A DNA stretch of 64,000 nt from Clostridia bacterium. Its GTDB lineage: Bacteria > Bacillota > Clostridia > UMGS1840 > HGM11507. The stretch covers positions 1-64,000 of the forward strand of contig JAFZHY010000012.1 of NCBI GenBank assembly GCA_017554615.1, given 5' to 3'. Position 1 is the first letter of the stretch; each line of letters opens with the position of its first letter. The notes under the pieces are model-generated. The model did not search any database. It was not told where the DNA came from and saw only the letters and a list, made by a program, of their open reading frames with translations. A program made the position numbers and the translations under genes. Positions 26,858 through 36,733 of this stretch are shown one piece after another.

Positions 26858-27375
26858 GGGAAGGGATGTTAAAAAAGTCTGGATCGCAAAAAGTTAATAA
26901 TGTAAATTATTGAGATGTTCGCAATATACAAGAATAACAGTAACAAGGTAAAGATTTTTAAAAATAAAAATCTTTGAAATTTAAAACTTTTTGCTATGAA
27001 CAAACATAACCATTAAAGTATTATGCAAACACGCCTTAAAACCTTTAAAACTGGCTTTTTCTTCGTTGTCAATTTCGATATACCTCGTATTATCGAAATC
27101 TTTCGCCTTGAAAAATCTTATTTTTAAAGGTTTATAAGGTTCATAGAATTTTAGAATTAACAAATTTTTAGATAGAATTAGGCAAAAGCCTTGGGAATAT
27201 TTTTATATTCTCAAGGCTTTTAACGACATAATATCAGAAATTTGTAATTCCAAAACGAGTTTGTATAATACCTTAATGGTTACACACTCGCTGTATCTCA
27301 TACAGCGTCGGGTAACCCAAAGCAATGCTTTGGCTAAGTTTGTCCATTCCAAACATTTTTACCTATCCCTTCAAG
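26858..27375. repeat. Gene-free, hairpin-rich stretch with a 22-bp inverted repeat
   Basis: No convincing gene. Bases 27006-27027 and 27262-27283 are inverted copies (19 of 22 identical), enclosing 234 bases. Hairpins are at 26951-26974 (AAAGATTTTT type), 27072-27099 (ATTTCGATA/TATCGAAAT), 27183-27222, 27290-27306 (GCTGTAT/ATACAGC, loop CTC), 27310-27318 (GGG/CCC, loop TAA) and 27317-27333 (CCAAAGC/GCTTTGG, loop AAT). It resembles a non-coding mobile or palindromic element, possibly decayed. Short open frames on both strands show no start signals or known family. Confidence 0.55.
27183..27222. terminator. Strong hairpin within the gene-free stretch
   Basis: AAAAGCCTTGGGAATAT pairs with ATATTCTCAAGGCTTTT with one mismatch around a TTTT loop. 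T-tracts exist for either direction. No gene ends here, so it may belong to the repeat element rather than a transcription unit. Confidence 0.5.
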
Positions 27376-27421
27376 AAAAGGCTTTATTTAAAAAGTTTAA
27401 CTCTTTAAATAAAGCCTTTTG
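27376..27421 (-). terminator. Terminator of nth
   Basis: AAAAGGCTTTATTTAAA and TTTAAATAAAGCCTTTT form a perfect 17-base-pair stem directly downstream of the nth stop codon on the minus strand. Confidence 0.75.
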
Positions 27422-28048
27422 TTATATCTTTTTTAAACATATATCTTTTATCTTACATATATCGCATTTAGGTTTTCTTGCGTTGCAAACAGCCCTTCCG
27501 TGAAAAACCAACTGGTGGCAAAAGGTAGCCCTGTCATCTTTGGGAACAATCTTTGCAAGGTCCATTTCAACTTTGTACGGGTCGTCAAATTTTGTAAACC
27601 CCATTCTTTTTGCCAGACGTTTTGCATGAGTATCAATAACAAGATGAGGGTTACCAAATGCGTCCCCCATAACAACTCCTGCAGTCTTTCTTCCTACTCC
27701 GTTGAGTGATGTTAATTTATCAAAATCATTTGGTACTTCTCCGCCAAATTCCTCTGTTATTTTTTTAGCGGCAAGAATTATGTTTTTTGCCTTTGAATGA
27801 TAAAAACCTGTGGATTTTATGTCCATACAAAGTTCATCATAATCGGCATTTGCAAAAGCATAGATATCAGGATATTTCTTATATAAAGAAACGGTTACCT
27901 GATTAACTCTCTTATCTGTGCATTGTGCAGCAAGAATGGTTGAAATTAAGAGTTCGTGAGGCTTTTTGAAATTCAGCGAACATACTGCGTCATAATATTC
28001 TATATCAAATATTTCTTTTATCTTTTTATATCTTTCTTTTTTAGTCAT
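27422..28048 (-). CDS. nth: Endonuclease III
   Basis: DNA glycosylase/AP lyase that removes oxidised pyrimidines in base excision repair. With the start at 28048 it has 208 residues, the standard length. It shows the helix-hairpin-helix LNGVGRKTAGVV with the catalytic Lys, the Asp in LVIDTHAKRLAKRM, and the four iron-sulfur cysteines in CNARKPKCDICKIKDIC (spacing 6-2-5, with the first Cys before NARK). A longer opening to 28111 would start upstream of the promoter -10. The GGAG site before 28048 fixes the start. Confidence 0.95.
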   Translation of the reverse strand: MTKKERYKKIKEIFDIEYYDAVCSLNFKKPHELLISTILAAQCTDKRVNQVTVSLYKKYPDIYAFANADYDELCMDIKSTGFYHSKAKNIILAAKKITEEFGGEVPNDFDKLTSLNGVGRKTAGVVMGDAFGNPHLVIDTHAKRLAKRMGFTKFDDPYKVEMDLAKIVPKDDRATFCHQLVFHGRAVCNARKPKCDICKIKDICLKKI

Positions 28049-28082
28049 TTTTATACTCCTTAAGAATAAAACTCTCATTAAT

Positions 28083-28111
28083 ATTATACAAATATCCTTA
28101 TTTTTTGTCAA
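28083..28111 (-). promoter_or_regulatory. Sigma-A promoter for nth
   Basis: On the minus strand: TTGACA (28106-28111), a 17-base spacer and TATAAT (28083-28088). Both hexamers are perfect. Confidence 0.75.
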
Positions 28112-28127
28112 TAAAGGTAAAAAACCA

Positions 28128-28156
28128 TTGCAATAACCTACAATATAGTATATAAT
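28128..28156 (+). promoter_or_regulatory. Sigma-A promoter for glyA
   Basis: TTGCAA (28128-28133), a 17-base spacer and TATAAT (28151-28156). The leader to glyA is only about 30 bases, so there is no room for a riboswitch. Confidence 0.65.
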
Positions 28157-28192
28157 ATAATAAATTATTATGATTTAAAGGAGAAATTCAAG

Positions 28193-29428
28193 ATGTTTAC
28201 AGAAAAAATTTCAAAAGTTGACCCTGAACTTGCCTTGGCGATTTCCAAAGAAGTTGCAAGACAAAGAGGAAATATAGAACTTATCGCATCGGAAAACTTT
28301 GTATCCGAAGCAGTTTTGGAAGCAGTTGGCACACCACTTACCAATAAGTATGCAGAAGGTTATCCTGGTAAAAGATACTATGGTGGTTGTGAATGTGTTG
28401 ACATAGCAGAAGACCTTGCAAGAGAAAGAGCAAAAATGCTTTTTGGTTGCGACCATGCTAATGTTCAGCCTCACTGTGGAGCAGCAGCGAATACTGCAGT
28501 TTATTTTGCTATGTTAAATCCTGGCGATACTATTTTAGGTATGAATCTTGCTCACGGAGGGCATCTGTCTCACGGTAGCCCTGTAAATATCAGTGGTAAA
28601 TACTATAATGTTATTCCATACGGTATAGATGACGATACTCACAGAATAGATTATGAAGAAGTCAGAAGACTTGCCTTAGAGCATAAGCCAAAAATGATAG
28701 TTTGCGGAGCAAGTGCATATCCAAGAATTATTGACTTTGAAAAATTCTCTCAGATAGCCAAAGAAGTGGGTGCATATCTTATGGTTGATATTGCCCATAT
28801 CGCAGGTCTTGTTGTTGCAGGGCTTCATCCAAACCCTGTTCCTTATGCAGATTTTGTTACCACTACCACTCATAAGACATTGCGTGGTCCAAGAGGTGGT
28901 ATGATTATGTGTAAAGAAGAGTATGCCAAGGCTATTGATAAAGCAGTTTTCCCTGGTCTTCAGGGTGGTCCTTTAATGCATGTTATAGCAGGTAAGGCAG
29001 TATGCTTTAAAGAAGCGCTGTCAGATGAGTTTAAGGCTTATCAGACACAGGTTGTTAAAAATGCCAAAGCCCTTGCAGAAGGTCTTTGTAAAGAAGGGTT
29101 TGACTTAGTATCCGGAGGTACAGACAACCATCTTATGCTTGTTGATTTAAGAAACTTTAAGATTACAGGTAAAGAAGCAGAAAAAAGACTTGACGAAGTT
29201 AATATTACAGTTAATAAAAATGCAATTCCTAATGACCCTGAAAGTCCGTTTGTTACAAGTGGAATAAGAATTGGTACACCTGCGACTACTTCCCGTGGAT
29301 TTTTAGAAGAAGATATGAAAGTTATAGCAAAACTTATTGGAATGGCTTTAGGCGAAGATTTTGAAAATAAGAAAGAAGAAATCAAAGAAGAGGTTAAAAA
29401 ATTAACTGATAAATATCCATTATACTAA
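28193..29428 (+). CDS. glyA: Serine hydroxymethyltransferase
   Basis: Pyridoxal-phosphate enzyme that converts serine and tetrahydrofolate to glycine and 5,10-methylene-tetrahydrofolate, feeding one-carbon metabolism. The 411-residue protein carries [14 protein letters not shown] at the N-terminus, [17 protein letters not shown], the HIAGLV segment and the cofactor lysine in [14 protein letters not shown] near residue 226. It is a single-gene unit with its own promoter and terminator. Confidence 0.97.
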   Translation: MFTEKISKVDPELALAISKEVARQRGNIELIASENFVSEAVLEAVGTPLTNKYAEGYPGKRYYGGCECVDIAEDLARERAKMLFGCDHANVQPHCGAAANTAVYFAMLNPGDTILGMNLAHGGHLSHGSPVNISGKYYNVIPYGIDDDTHRIDYEEVRRLALEHKPKMIVCGASAYPRIIDFEKFSQIAKEVGAYLMVDIAHIAGLVVAGLHPNPVPYADFVTTTTHKTLRGPRGGMIMCKEEYAKAIDKAVFPGLQGGPLMHVIAGKAVCFKEALSDEFKAYQTQVVKNAKALAEGLCKEGFDLVSGGTDNHLMLVDLRNFKITGKEAEKRLDEVNITVNKNAIPNDPESPFVTSGIRIGTPATTSRGFLEEDMKVIAKLIGMALGEDFENKKEEIKEEVKKLTDKYPLY

Positions 29429-29431
29429 TTT

Positions 29432-29467
29432 TAAAAGGCAGTTTCGCACAGTGTGAAACTGCCTTTT
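29432..29467 (+). terminator. Terminator of glyA
   Basis: AAAAGGCAGTTTCGCAC pairs with GTGTGAAACTGCCTTTT with a small internal mismatch, followed by T residues. Confidence 0.85.
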
Positions 29468-29541
29468 TTAAAATAATTTTCAACTTAATGAAAAAAGTTG
29501 CATTTTCAGGGAAAAATAATGCATAAAGTTTACAAAATATA

Positions 29542-29570
29542 TTGAAATATATTATAAAAAATGATAAAAT
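29542..29570 (+). promoter_or_regulatory. Sigma-A promoter with extended -10 for the asp23-to-VOR block
   Basis: TTGAAA (29542-29547), a 17-base spacer and TAAAAT (29565-29570), with TGA directly before the -10. It is the only clear promoter I saw ahead of the long co-directional gene series that runs to 42137. Confidence 0.55.
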
Positions 29571-29611
29571 ATAATATAATTCAATTATGAAAAATTAAGG
29601 AGGCAACAACA

Positions 29612-29995
29612 ATGAAAAAATACGAAGAAGAAAACATTAACACAACAGTAGAAACAGGTGATATTACAGTTTCCGAAAATGTTATTGCATCTATTGCAAA
29701 AAATGCCCTTTCTGAAATTGAGGAAGTTCACTCCGTTGTTGGAGAAAGTTCTAATTCCAAAAGTTTTCTTGATATGATTTCCGATAAAGCAACAGGTAAA
29801 GATAAAGGCATTAAAGTAGAGTTTAAAGAAAATAATGAACTTAATATTGAAGTATTTGTTGTTTTAAAATACGGTACAAATCTTATTTCGGTTTCCAAAG
29901 TTATTCAGGAAAAAATAAAAGATGCTGTGGAAAGCATTGCAGGTATGCACGTTCTTGATATTGATGTGTTTATCGAAGGGGTTATTGCTGAATAA
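29612..29995 (+). CDS. Asp23/Gls24 family envelope stress protein
   Basis: A 127-residue protein with the Asp23 pattern: GDITVSENVIASIAKNALSE near residue 17 and repeated alpha-beta units ending in HVLDIDVFIEGVI. Family members are abundant and linked to cell-envelope homeostasis, often membrane-attached through partners. It lies just upstream of nusB, the usual neighbour (YqhY in Bacillus), and probably shares a transcript with it. Confidence 0.92.
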   Translation: MKKYEEENINTTVETGDITVSENVIASIAKNALSEIEEVHSVVGESSNSKSFLDMISDKATGKDKGIKVEFKENNELNIEVFVVLKYGTNLISVSKVIQEKIKDAVESIAGMHVLDIDVFIEGVIAE

Positions 29996-30026
29996 GATTT
30001 ACAAAAGTATATATCGGAGGTACGCT

Positions 30027-30464
30027 ATGAAAAGACAGGATTTAAGAAAATATGCTTTTCTTATAACATTTGGCAGGTCTCTTAGTTTTGATACGCCTGA
30101 AGAAGCATTGGGGAATTATCTTGAGTCCTTTAAGGAAGATTACGAAAAAGAAAATGGTAAATTTTCAGATAAAGATTTAGAGTTTGTTCGTGATATAATA
30201 TTCGGTATCAATAAAAATATAGGTGTTATAGACGATACAATTTCTATGTATTCTAAAGATTTTGAAATTTCAAGAATATCAAAAGTGGCACTTGCTGCTC
30301 TTAGAGTAAGTATTTATGAAATTCTTTTTAGAGACGATATTCCTGATAAAGTTTCTGTAAACGAAGCCATAGAAATAGTTAAACTCTACGATGAAGAAAA
30401 TACTGCCAGATTTGTTAACGGAGTGCTTGGCAATCTTGTTAATAAAAATAAGGAAGAAAAATAA
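30027..30464 (+). CDS. nusB: Transcription antitermination factor NusB
   Basis: RNA-binding protein that, with S10, promotes antitermination on rRNA operons. With the start at 30027 (CGGAGG site nearby) it has 145 residues, the normal length. It is all-helical, starting MKRQDLRKYAFLI and ending with the conserved VNEAIEIVKLYDEENTARF and NGVLGNL. An upstream in-frame opening to 29922 overlaps the asp23 gene and is unlikely. xseA follows after three bases. Confidence 0.93.
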   Translation: MKRQDLRKYAFLITFGRSLSFDTPEEALGNYLESFKEDYEKENGKFSDKDLEFVRDIIFGINKNIGVIDDTISMYSKDFEISRISKVALAALRVSIYEILFRDDIPDKVSVNEAIEIVKLYDEENTARFVNGVLGNLVNKNKEEK

Positions 30465-30467
30465 ACT

Positions 30468-31661
30468 ATGATTATTTCGGTTACCGAGCTTAATTCTCTT
30501 ATTAAAGAGTATTTTGATTTAAACCCTGTGTTCACAAGCCTTTATGTCAAAGGGGAAATTTCAAATTTTAAAAAGCATTCATCAGGGCACTGCTATTTTA
30601 GTCTAAAAGATGAAAAAAGCGTTATAAAAGCAGTGATGTTTAAATTTAATGCATATAACCTTCAATTTGAGCCGGAAAACGGTATGAAGGTTATTCTTAA
30701 TGCCCGTCTTTCTTCTTATGAGAGAGACGGTGTTTATCAGTTATATGTTAACGAAATGCAGCCTGACGGAATCGGAGCACTTCATATAAAATTTGAAAAG
30801 TTGAAAGAAAAATTTTCAAAAGAAGGCCTTTTTGATGAAAGGTATAAAAAACAGATTCCTCGTTTTCCTAAAACCATAGGGGTTGTAACCTCGCCGACAG
30901 GTGCAGCGATAAGAGATATAATAAACGTTTTAAAAAGGCGTTGGAAAAATGTCGATATAATAATATATCCTGCGCAAGTTCAGGGGGAAGATGCACATTT
31001 ATCCATTATAAGCGGGATAAAGTATTTTAACGAAAATAAAGTTGACGTTATTATTATCGGCAGGGGTGGCGGCTCGGTTGAAGACTTATGGTGTTTTAAC
31101 GAAGAAGAAGTTGCAAGAGAAATATTTAAATCAACTGTTCCTTTAATTTCTGCAGTAGGGCATGAAACTGATTATACAATATCAGATTTTGTGGCAGACT
31201 TAAGAGCACCTACACCGTCTGCAGCAGCAGAACTCTCAGTTCCATCTGTATATGAAGTAATGGAATTTATTAACTCATCTGAAAAAAGAATGTATTTATC
31301 CTTGCTAAAAAAGATAGAGTTTTTAAATGATAAAATAAATATGTATAAAAATTCCAATGTTTTAAAACACCCTGAAAGAATTTTAGAAAAATATCAGCAG
31401 GATGTTTCAAACTTTTCGGATAAACTTTTATTAACATATTCTGATGCGATTTCAAAGTTTAAAGAAAGATATATTAAGAATGTTGCACTTTTAGACGGAT
31501 TAAGTCCCCTTAAAGTTTTAAAAAGGGGATATACATTTGTCGAAGACGATAATGGCAAAGTTTTAGACAGTGTAAAAAATATTATCAGTGAAGATATTAT
31601 AAACCTTAAATTTGCAGACGGTAAAGCAAGATGTAAGGTAATATCCAGGGAGGAATATTGA
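30468..31661 (+). CDS. xseA: Exodeoxyribonuclease VII large subunit
   Basis: Large subunit of the single-strand exonuclease that trims DNA in both directions. It has 397 residues: an N-terminal OB fold ([25 protein letters not shown] region) and the catalytic part with [39 protein letters not shown] and [20 protein letters not shown]. The stop TGA shares one base with the xseB start, which indicates translational coupling. Confidence 0.95.
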   Translation: MIISVTELNSLIKEYFDLNPVFTSLYVKGEISNFKKHSSGHCYFSLKDEKSVIKAVMFKFNAYNLQFEPENGMKVILNARLSSYERDGVYQLYVNEMQPDGIGALHIKFEKLKEKFSKEGLFDERYKKQIPRFPKTIGVVTSPTGAAIRDIINVLKRRWKNVDIIIYPAQVQGEDAHLSIISGIKYFNENKVDVIIIGRGGGSVEDLWCFNEEEVAREIFKSTVPLISAVGHETDYTISDFVADLRAPTPSAAAELSVPSVYEVMEFINSSEKRMYLSLLKKIEFLNDKINMYKNSNVLKHPERILEKYQQDVSNFSDKLLLTYSDAISKFKERYIKNVALLDGLSPLKVLKRGYTFVEDDNGKVLDSVKNIISEDIINLKFADGKARCKVISREEY

Positions 31662-31864
31662 TGGCAACCTTTGAAGAAAATCTTAAACAATTAGAAAATA
31701 TAGTTTCAAAACTTGAAAAGGGAGACGCTCCTTTAGAAGAGTCTATCAAAATGTTTGAAGAAGGAGTTTTAATTGCCAATACTCTTTCAAAAACATTGGA
31801 TGAAGCAGAAGGTAAGATAAAAATTGTTACCGGCTCATCCTTAAAAGACTTTAATATAGAGTAG
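31661..31864 (+). CDS. xseB: Exodeoxyribonuclease VII small subunit
   Basis: A 67-residue helical protein that binds XseA to form the active exonuclease. The sequence [19 protein letters not shown] followed by [12 protein letters not shown] is typical. The ATG at 31661 overlaps the xseA stop by one base. The TTG codon directly before it is less likely as the start. Confidence 0.95.
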   Translation: MATFEENLKQLENIVSKLEKGDAPLEESIKMFEEGVLIANTLSKTLDEAEGKIKIVTGSSLKDFNIE

Positions 31865-31876
31865 GAAAGTGTATAT

Positions 31877-32752
31877 ATGAATACTTTTAATATTGAGTAT
31901 GAGAAAAGAAAAAATATAATAGAAAATTATATTAAAGAAGATATAAAGGAAGATAACCTTCCTTATAAAACTCTACTCTCTGCTATGAGATACAGCGTAA
32001 ATGCAGGGGGGAAAAGAATAAGACCTGTTCTTATGATGAGTGTGTATGAACTTTTTAAAAGTGATTATGAAAGTATTTTGCCCTTTATGGCAGGTATAGA
32101 GTATATTCATACCTATTCGCTCATTCATGATGACCTTCCTGCTATGGATAATGATGATTTAAGAAGAGGGAAACCAACCTGTCATAAGAAGTATTCCGAA
32201 GCAATGGCAATACTTGCAGGGGATGCGCTTCTTAATTATTCGTACGAAAAAATGCTTTCCTGCACTTTGCCTGATACTTTAAAAGGCGCAAGGTATATCC
32301 TAAACTGTGCAGGTAAAGACGGGATGATTGGCGGTCAGGTTATAGATATAGAAAATGAAAATAAAAAAATATCTGAAGACCTGCTTAATACACTTCATTC
32401 CCTAAAAACTGGTGCGCTTTTAAAAGCATCCTGTGCATTAGGCGCAATACTTGCAGGGGAAGATGATAAAACTATAGAACTTATGGCAGAGTTCGGAAGC
32501 CTTATAGGAATGGCATTTCAGATAAAGGATGACATTTTGGATAAAACAGGGGATGCCAAAGATTTAGGAAAACCTATCGGCAGTGATGAAAAGAATAATA
32601 AAACTACATATCTTACTTATAAGAGCATAGAAGAATGTGAAGATATTATTAAAAATCTTACTGCCCGTGCCGATAAAATTTTAGATAGATTTGAAGGTAA
32701 AAACCATTTTTTAAAAGACCTTATAAACTATCTTATTGTAAGAAATAAATAG
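31877..32752 (+). CDS. ispA: Farnesyl/geranylgeranyl diphosphate synthase
   Basis: Polyprenyl synthase that condenses isopentenyl and allylic diphosphates. The 291-residue protein carries the first Asp-rich motif DDLPAMDNDDLRRGKPT near residue 81, the second in QIKDDILDKTGD near 221, and GGKRIRP near 42. Its place in the xse-ispA-dxs series is the common Firmicute arrangement and ties it to the non-mevalonate pathway gene dxs just downstream. Exact chain length cannot be read. Confidence 0.93.
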   Translation: MNTFNIEYEKRKNIIENYIKEDIKEDNLPYKTLLSAMRYSVNAGGKRIRPVLMMSVYELFKSDYESILPFMAGIEYIHTYSLIHDDLPAMDNDDLRRGKPTCHKKYSEAMAILAGDALLNYSYEKMLSCTLPDTLKGARYILNCAGKDGMIGGQVIDIENENKKISEDLLNTLHSLKTGALLKASCALGAILAGEDDKTIELMAEFGSLIGMAFQIKDDILDKTGDAKDLGKPIGSDEKNNKTTYLTYKSIEECEDIIKNLTARADKILDRFEGKNHFLKDLINYLIVRNK

Positions 32753-32761
32753 AGGTGTCTG

Positions 32762-33211
32762 ATGAATTTTTTAAACAGTTTTTTTATGAATAAAGTAATT
32801 GTTGCCACCCTATTAAGTTGGTTTGTTGCTCAGTTTATAAAAACAATTCTTGTGCTTGTTACCAGCAGAAAGTTTGACATTTCAAGAATGTTCGGTTCAG
32901 GGGGAATGCCAAGTTCTCACTCGTCAATGGTATGTACCCTTTGTATTATGGTAGGAAGAATTGAGGGCGTGGAAAGTATATTGTTTGCAATAACATTAGC
33001 CTTTGCACTTATAGTAATGTATGACGCTGCAAATGTAAGACAGGAAGCGGGTAAACACGCAAGAATAATAAATATTATTATAGAAGAATGGGAAGAAAAA
33101 GAACATATTAAAATGGATAAAAACTTAAAAGAACTTTTAGGTCATACTCCGTTTGAAGTTATTATAGGCGCAATTTTAGGATGTCTTGTAGGTGGATTTT
33201 TCCCTGTATAA
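32762..33211 (+). CDS. Divergent PAP2-family membrane protein
   Basis: A 149-residue protein with about four membrane helices and the motif GSGGMPSSHSSMV near residue 45, which matches the YuiD/DUF212 family related to PAP2 phosphatases. Its place between the prenyl synthase and dxs suggests action on isoprenoid or lipid phosphates. That is inference from position. Confidence 0.85.
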   Translation: MNFLNSFFMNKVIVATLLSWFVAQFIKTILVLVTSRKFDISRMFGSGGMPSSHSSMVCTLCIMVGRIEGVESILFAITLAFALIVMYDAANVRQEAGKHARIINIIIEEWEEKEHIKMDKNLKELLGHTPFEVIIGAILGCLVGGFFPV

Positions 33212-33226
33212 ATAAAGGAGATAAAA

Positions 33227-35071
33227 ATGTTGTTAGATGGTATTCATTCATCCAATGATATTAAAAAACTAAATATCGAAGAATTAAAAACTCTGTCTGG
33301 TGAGATAAGAGATCATCTTATAAAAACCGTGTCAGAAACTGGTGGCCATCTTGCATCAAACTTAGGAGTTGTAGAACTTACTTTGGCAATGCATAAGGTG
33401 TTTGATTTTCCTTATGATAAAGTAGTTTTTGATGTAGGGCATCAGAGTTATGTTCATAAAATTATAACAGGCAGAAAAGACGAGTTTTTTAATTTAAGAA
33501 AATATAAAGGCATTTCAGGTTTCCCTAAGGTAGCAGAAAGTGAGTATGACTTTTTTAATACAGGCCACAGTTCAAACTCGTTATCTGTTGCACTTGGAAT
33601 GACAAGAGCCGCAGAAATCAAAGGCGAAAACTGTAAGGTAATTGCCTTTATAGGAGACGGTGCATTTGGCGGCGGAATGGTATATGAAGCGATGAACGAT
33701 ATAGGTCAGGATATGGATAACGATAATGTTATAATTATCCTAAACGATAATGAAATGTCTATATCCAAAAATCAAAGCAGTATTTCAAAATACCTTTCTA
33801 AATTAAGAATAAACAGTTCTTATATAGACGCAAAGGAAAAATGGGGAGAAATAATTAATAAAACCCCGATTTTTAAAAGTATAGTATCAGGTGCCAAAGG
33901 AATATTACGAAAAGCAGTTTCCAATGGCGAATTTTTTGAAAATCTTGGAATAAAATACTATGGCCCGTATGACGGTCATAATATTGAAGAATTAATAGAA
34001 GTATTTAAAGTATGTAAAAATATAAATAAGCCGGTTGTTATTCATACGGTTACACAAAAAGGAAAAGGGTACAAGCCTGCTGAAGAAAATCCTGAAAAAT
34101 TCCACGGAGTTTCTTCCTTTAATATCACAACAGGGGAAACAAAAGTAAAACAGGCAGACTTTTCTTCGGTTTTTGGAGAAGAACTTATTAAACTTTCTAA
34201 AACTAATGAAAATATAGTTGCCTTAACTGCGGCAATGCCATCAGGAACAGGGCTTATAGAATACTCCAAGAAATTTCCTAAAAGATTTTTTGATGTGGGA
34301 ATATGTGAAGAACATGCAGTTTCTATGTGTGCAGGAATGGCTCAGTCAGGTTTAACTCCTGTATTTGCAGTGTATTCATCATTTCTTCAAAGAGGGTTTG
34401 ACCAGATTATTACAGATGTATGTGCAATGAACCTTCATGTTGTATTTTGTATTGACCGTGCAGGAATAGTAGGGGAAGACGGAGAAACTCATCAGGGCCT
34501 TTTTGATATGTCTTATCTTAACTTAATTCCTAATATGACTGTTTTATCTCCTGCCGATTTTTGCGAGTTAAGACTTATGCTTCAATATGCAGTAAATAAA
34601 CATAACGGTCCTGTTGCAATAAGGTATCCGAGAGGGGGAGAAACTTTTAAACTTGAGAGTCCTCCTTCTATCGAATATAAAAAAGCATCACTTTTAAAGA
34701 GCGGAGATGATATCACCATTGTTGCAGAGGGCAGAATGGTTGGTGTTGCTTTAAAAGTTTCTAAATTGCTTTTGGACTTTGGTGTTAAGGCAGATGTTAT
34801 AAATATAAGATTTGTAAAACCGATAGATACTGAACTTATAAAAACTTCAGTTCTTAAAACTAAAAAATTAGTTGTTATAGAAGAGGGAATTCAAAACGGT
34901 GGTCTTGGAGACAGAATAAATGCCCTGCTTAACGATGTAGAATATAAGTTCCTAAGTAAAGCCATAAAAGACCAGTTTGTTGAACATGGCAGTTATAATG
35001 AACTTTTAAAACATTTGAAGTTAGACTCTGAAAGTATTTACAGTGAAATTAAAGAGGTGTTTGGTTTTTGA
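33227..35071 (+). CDS. dxs: 1-deoxy-D-xylulose-5-phosphate synthase
   Basis: Thiamine-diphosphate enzyme that joins pyruvate and glyceraldehyde 3-phosphate, the first step of the MEP isoprenoid pathway. It has 614 residues. The start region shows GGHLASNLGVVELT, and the cofactor-binding motif GDGAFGGGMVYEAMN is near residue 144. The pyrimidine domain has EEHAVSMCAGMA and ITDVCAMNLHVVFCIDRAG, then the transketolase C-terminal domain. The stop overlaps the TTG start of tlyA by three bases. Confidence 0.96.
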   Translation: MLLDGIHSSNDIKKLNIEELKTLSGEIRDHLIKTVSETGGHLASNLGVVELTLAMHKVFDFPYDKVVFDVGHQSYVHKIITGRKDEFFNLRKYKGISGFPKVAESEYDFFNTGHSSNSLSVALGMTRAAEIKGENCKVIAFIGDGAFGGGMVYEAMNDIGQDMDNDNVIIILNDNEMSISKNQSSISKYLSKLRINSSYIDAKEKWGEIINKTPIFKSIVSGAKGILRKAVSNGEFFENLGIKYYGPYDGHNIEELIEVFKVCKNINKPVVIHTVTQKGKGYKPAEENPEKFHGVSSFNITTGETKVKQADFSSVFGEELIKLSKTNENIVALTAAMPSGTGLIEYSKKFPKRFFDVGICEEHAVSMCAGMAQSGLTPVFAVYSSFLQRGFDQIITDVCAMNLHVVFCIDRAGIVGEDGETHQGLFDMSYLNLIPNMTVLSPADFCELRLMLQYAVNKHNGPVAIRYPRGGETFKLESPPSIEYKKASLLKSGDDITIVAEGRMVGVALKVSKLLLDFGVKADVINIRFVKPIDTELIKTSVLKTKKLVVIEEGIQNGGLGDRINALLNDVEYKFLSKAIKDQFVEHGSYNELLKHLKLDSESIYSEIKEVFGF

Positions 35072-35868
35072 GTGAACAAAAACAAAGAATAGATTTGTTG
35101 CTTTTTGAAAAAGGTCTTGCCGAAAGCAGAGAAAAGGCAAAAAGCCTTGTTATGGCAGGTGTGGTATATATTGACGAGCAAAAAATTGACAAACCTGGAA
35201 CAAATGTACCAACCGATGCAAATATCATAGTCCGCCAGGGTTTAAAATATGTAAGCCGCGGGGGTTTGAAACTTGAAAAATCAATGGATAAGTTTGATTT
35301 AAACTTAGAGGGTAAGGTTTGTATGGATATCGGTGCATCAACAGGAGGGTTTACCGACTGTATGCTCCAGAACGGTGCAAAAAAGGTGTTCTCTGTTGAT
35401 GTAGGGTATGGTCAACTTGCATGGAAATTAAGATGTGATGACAGGGTTTGTAATTTGGAAAGAACTAATATACGCCACCTTGATAATTCGCTTATTACCG
35501 AGCCTGTTGATTTTATCTCAATAGATGTTTCGTTTATATCTTTAAAACTTGTTCTCCCTAAGGTACGCGAATTACTTATAGATAAAGGAGACTGTGTTGC
35601 CCTTATAAAGCCTCAGTTTGAAGCAGGAAGAGAAAAGGTTGGTAAAAAGGGTGTTGTAAGAGATATAAATGTTCATAAAGAAGTTATATATACAGTTTTC
35701 TCATTTGCAAGAGAAATGGGCTTTAAAATAGTAGACCTTGATTATTCGCCTATAAAAGGGCCTGAGGGAAATATTGAATATCTTATGCATATAAAGAAAG
35801 AAAGTGATTTTGAAGTAGGTAACGAAATAATAGAAAATGTTGTTTCTGCTTCTCATTCGGAGTTGTAA
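35068..35868 (+). CDS. tlyA: TlyA-family rRNA 2'-O-methyltransferase
   Basis: A 266-residue protein with an N-terminal S4 RNA-binding domain ([19 protein letters not shown]) and a FtsJ/RrmJ-type methyltransferase domain with the SAM motif [15 protein letters not shown] near residue 87 and [11 protein letters not shown] before it. Homologues methylate ribosomal RNA. The start is TTG, overlapping the dxs stop, with a GAGGTG site inside dxs. The gene lies in the usual dxs-tlyA-nadK-argR-recN order. Confidence 0.93.
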   Translation: MSEQKQRIDLLLFEKGLAESREKAKSLVMAGVVYIDEQKIDKPGTNVPTDANIIVRQGLKYVSRGGLKLEKSMDKFDLNLEGKVCMDIGASTGGFTDCMLQNGAKKVFSVDVGYGQLAWKLRCDDRVCNLERTNIRHLDNSLITEPVDFISIDVSFISLKLVLPKVRELLIDKGDCVALIKPQFEAGREKVGKKGVVRDINVHKEVIYTVFSFAREMGFKIVDLDYSPIKGPEGNIEYLMHIKKESDFEVGNEIIENVVSASHSEL

Positions 35869-35869
35869 T

Positions 35870-36733
35870 ATGGATATTAAAAATATAGGGATAGTCCTTA
35901 AAAACGCAGAAGAAATCAATCTTGATATTATAAAAAAAATATACGAAATTCTTTCGGATAAAAATATAAAAGTTTTTATTCATAAAAAATACGAAAAATT
36001 TATTGAGAATATTCCTGTTATATTCTGTTCCAACGAAGAGTTATATAAGATAAGCGATATAATTCTTGCCCTTGGCGGCGACGGAACACTCATTAAAGCA
36101 GCAAGAAACTGTGCAATATACAACAAGCCTGTAATGGGAATAAATCTTGGTAATTTAGGCTTTTTATCTGAAATGGAAAAGGATGAACTTTCAACCTTAA
36201 ATAAACTTCTTTTGGGAGATTATACCATTGATGAAAGAATGATGATAAATTGTGCCATTACAGATATATCAGGCAATAAACTAAACTATAACTGTTTAAA
36301 CGATGTTATTATTTCAAGAGGGTCATATCCGAGAATGATAGACATCAATTTAATGATAGGCAGTGAAAATGTAGAAAACTATACTGCCGACGGGCTTATT
36401 ATTGCAACTTCCACAGGCTCTACTGCATATTCTCTGTCTGCGGGAGGCCCGATAGTTGAGCCTGGTGTTGATGTAATAATTGCAACCCCAATCTGTCCTC
36501 ATTCTTTAAAAAATAAATCTATATTATTTTCATCAGACAGGGAACTTGAAATAACTGTTAATGAAAAATACAATAAGAAAGTTTTTGTATCTCCTGACGG
36601 GCAGGAATCAATAGAAATAAAGGGAAGCATCTTTATTAAAAAATCAGATTATAAAACTAAACTTATAAGAATAAATAACAAGAGTTTTTATTCCATACTA
36701 AATAACAAATTGTCTCAAAGGGGTGTTAAATAA
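35870..36733 (+). CDS. nadK: NAD kinase
   Basis: Phosphorylates NAD to NADP. With the start at 35870 it has 287 residues. The ATP-binding [11 protein letters not shown] is near residue 68, and the [15 protein letters not shown] motif near 178 is typical. The ORF extends to an upstream ATG at 35837 inside tlyA. The later ATG follows a GGAG site and suits the family start ([11 protein letters not shown]). Its stop shares a base with the argR start. Confidence 0.94.
   Translation: MDIKNIGIVLKNAEEINLDIIKKIYEILSDKNIKVFIHKKYEKFIENIPVIFCSNEELYKISDIILALGGDGTLIKAARNCAIYNKPVMGINLGNLGFLSEMEKDELSTLNKLLLGDYTIDERMMINCAITDISGNKLNYNCLNDVIISRGSYPRMIDINLMIGSENVENYTADGLIIATSTGSTAYSLSAGGPIVEPGVDVIIATPICPHSLKNKSILFSSDRELEITVNEKYNKKVFVSPDGQESIEIKGSIFIKKSDYKTKLIRINNKSFYSILNNKLSQRGVK

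Noticed and set aside
26981-27163. 60-residue frame in the gene-free stretch (minus strand)
   Set aside because: It lies across hairpins and one arm of the inverted repeat, has no ribosome site, and its end resembles the opposite arm at protein level only because of the inverted DNA repeat.
27261-27503. 80-residue frame reaching into nth (plus strand)
   Set aside because: It crosses three hairpins and the nth terminator. It is repeat DNA by-product.
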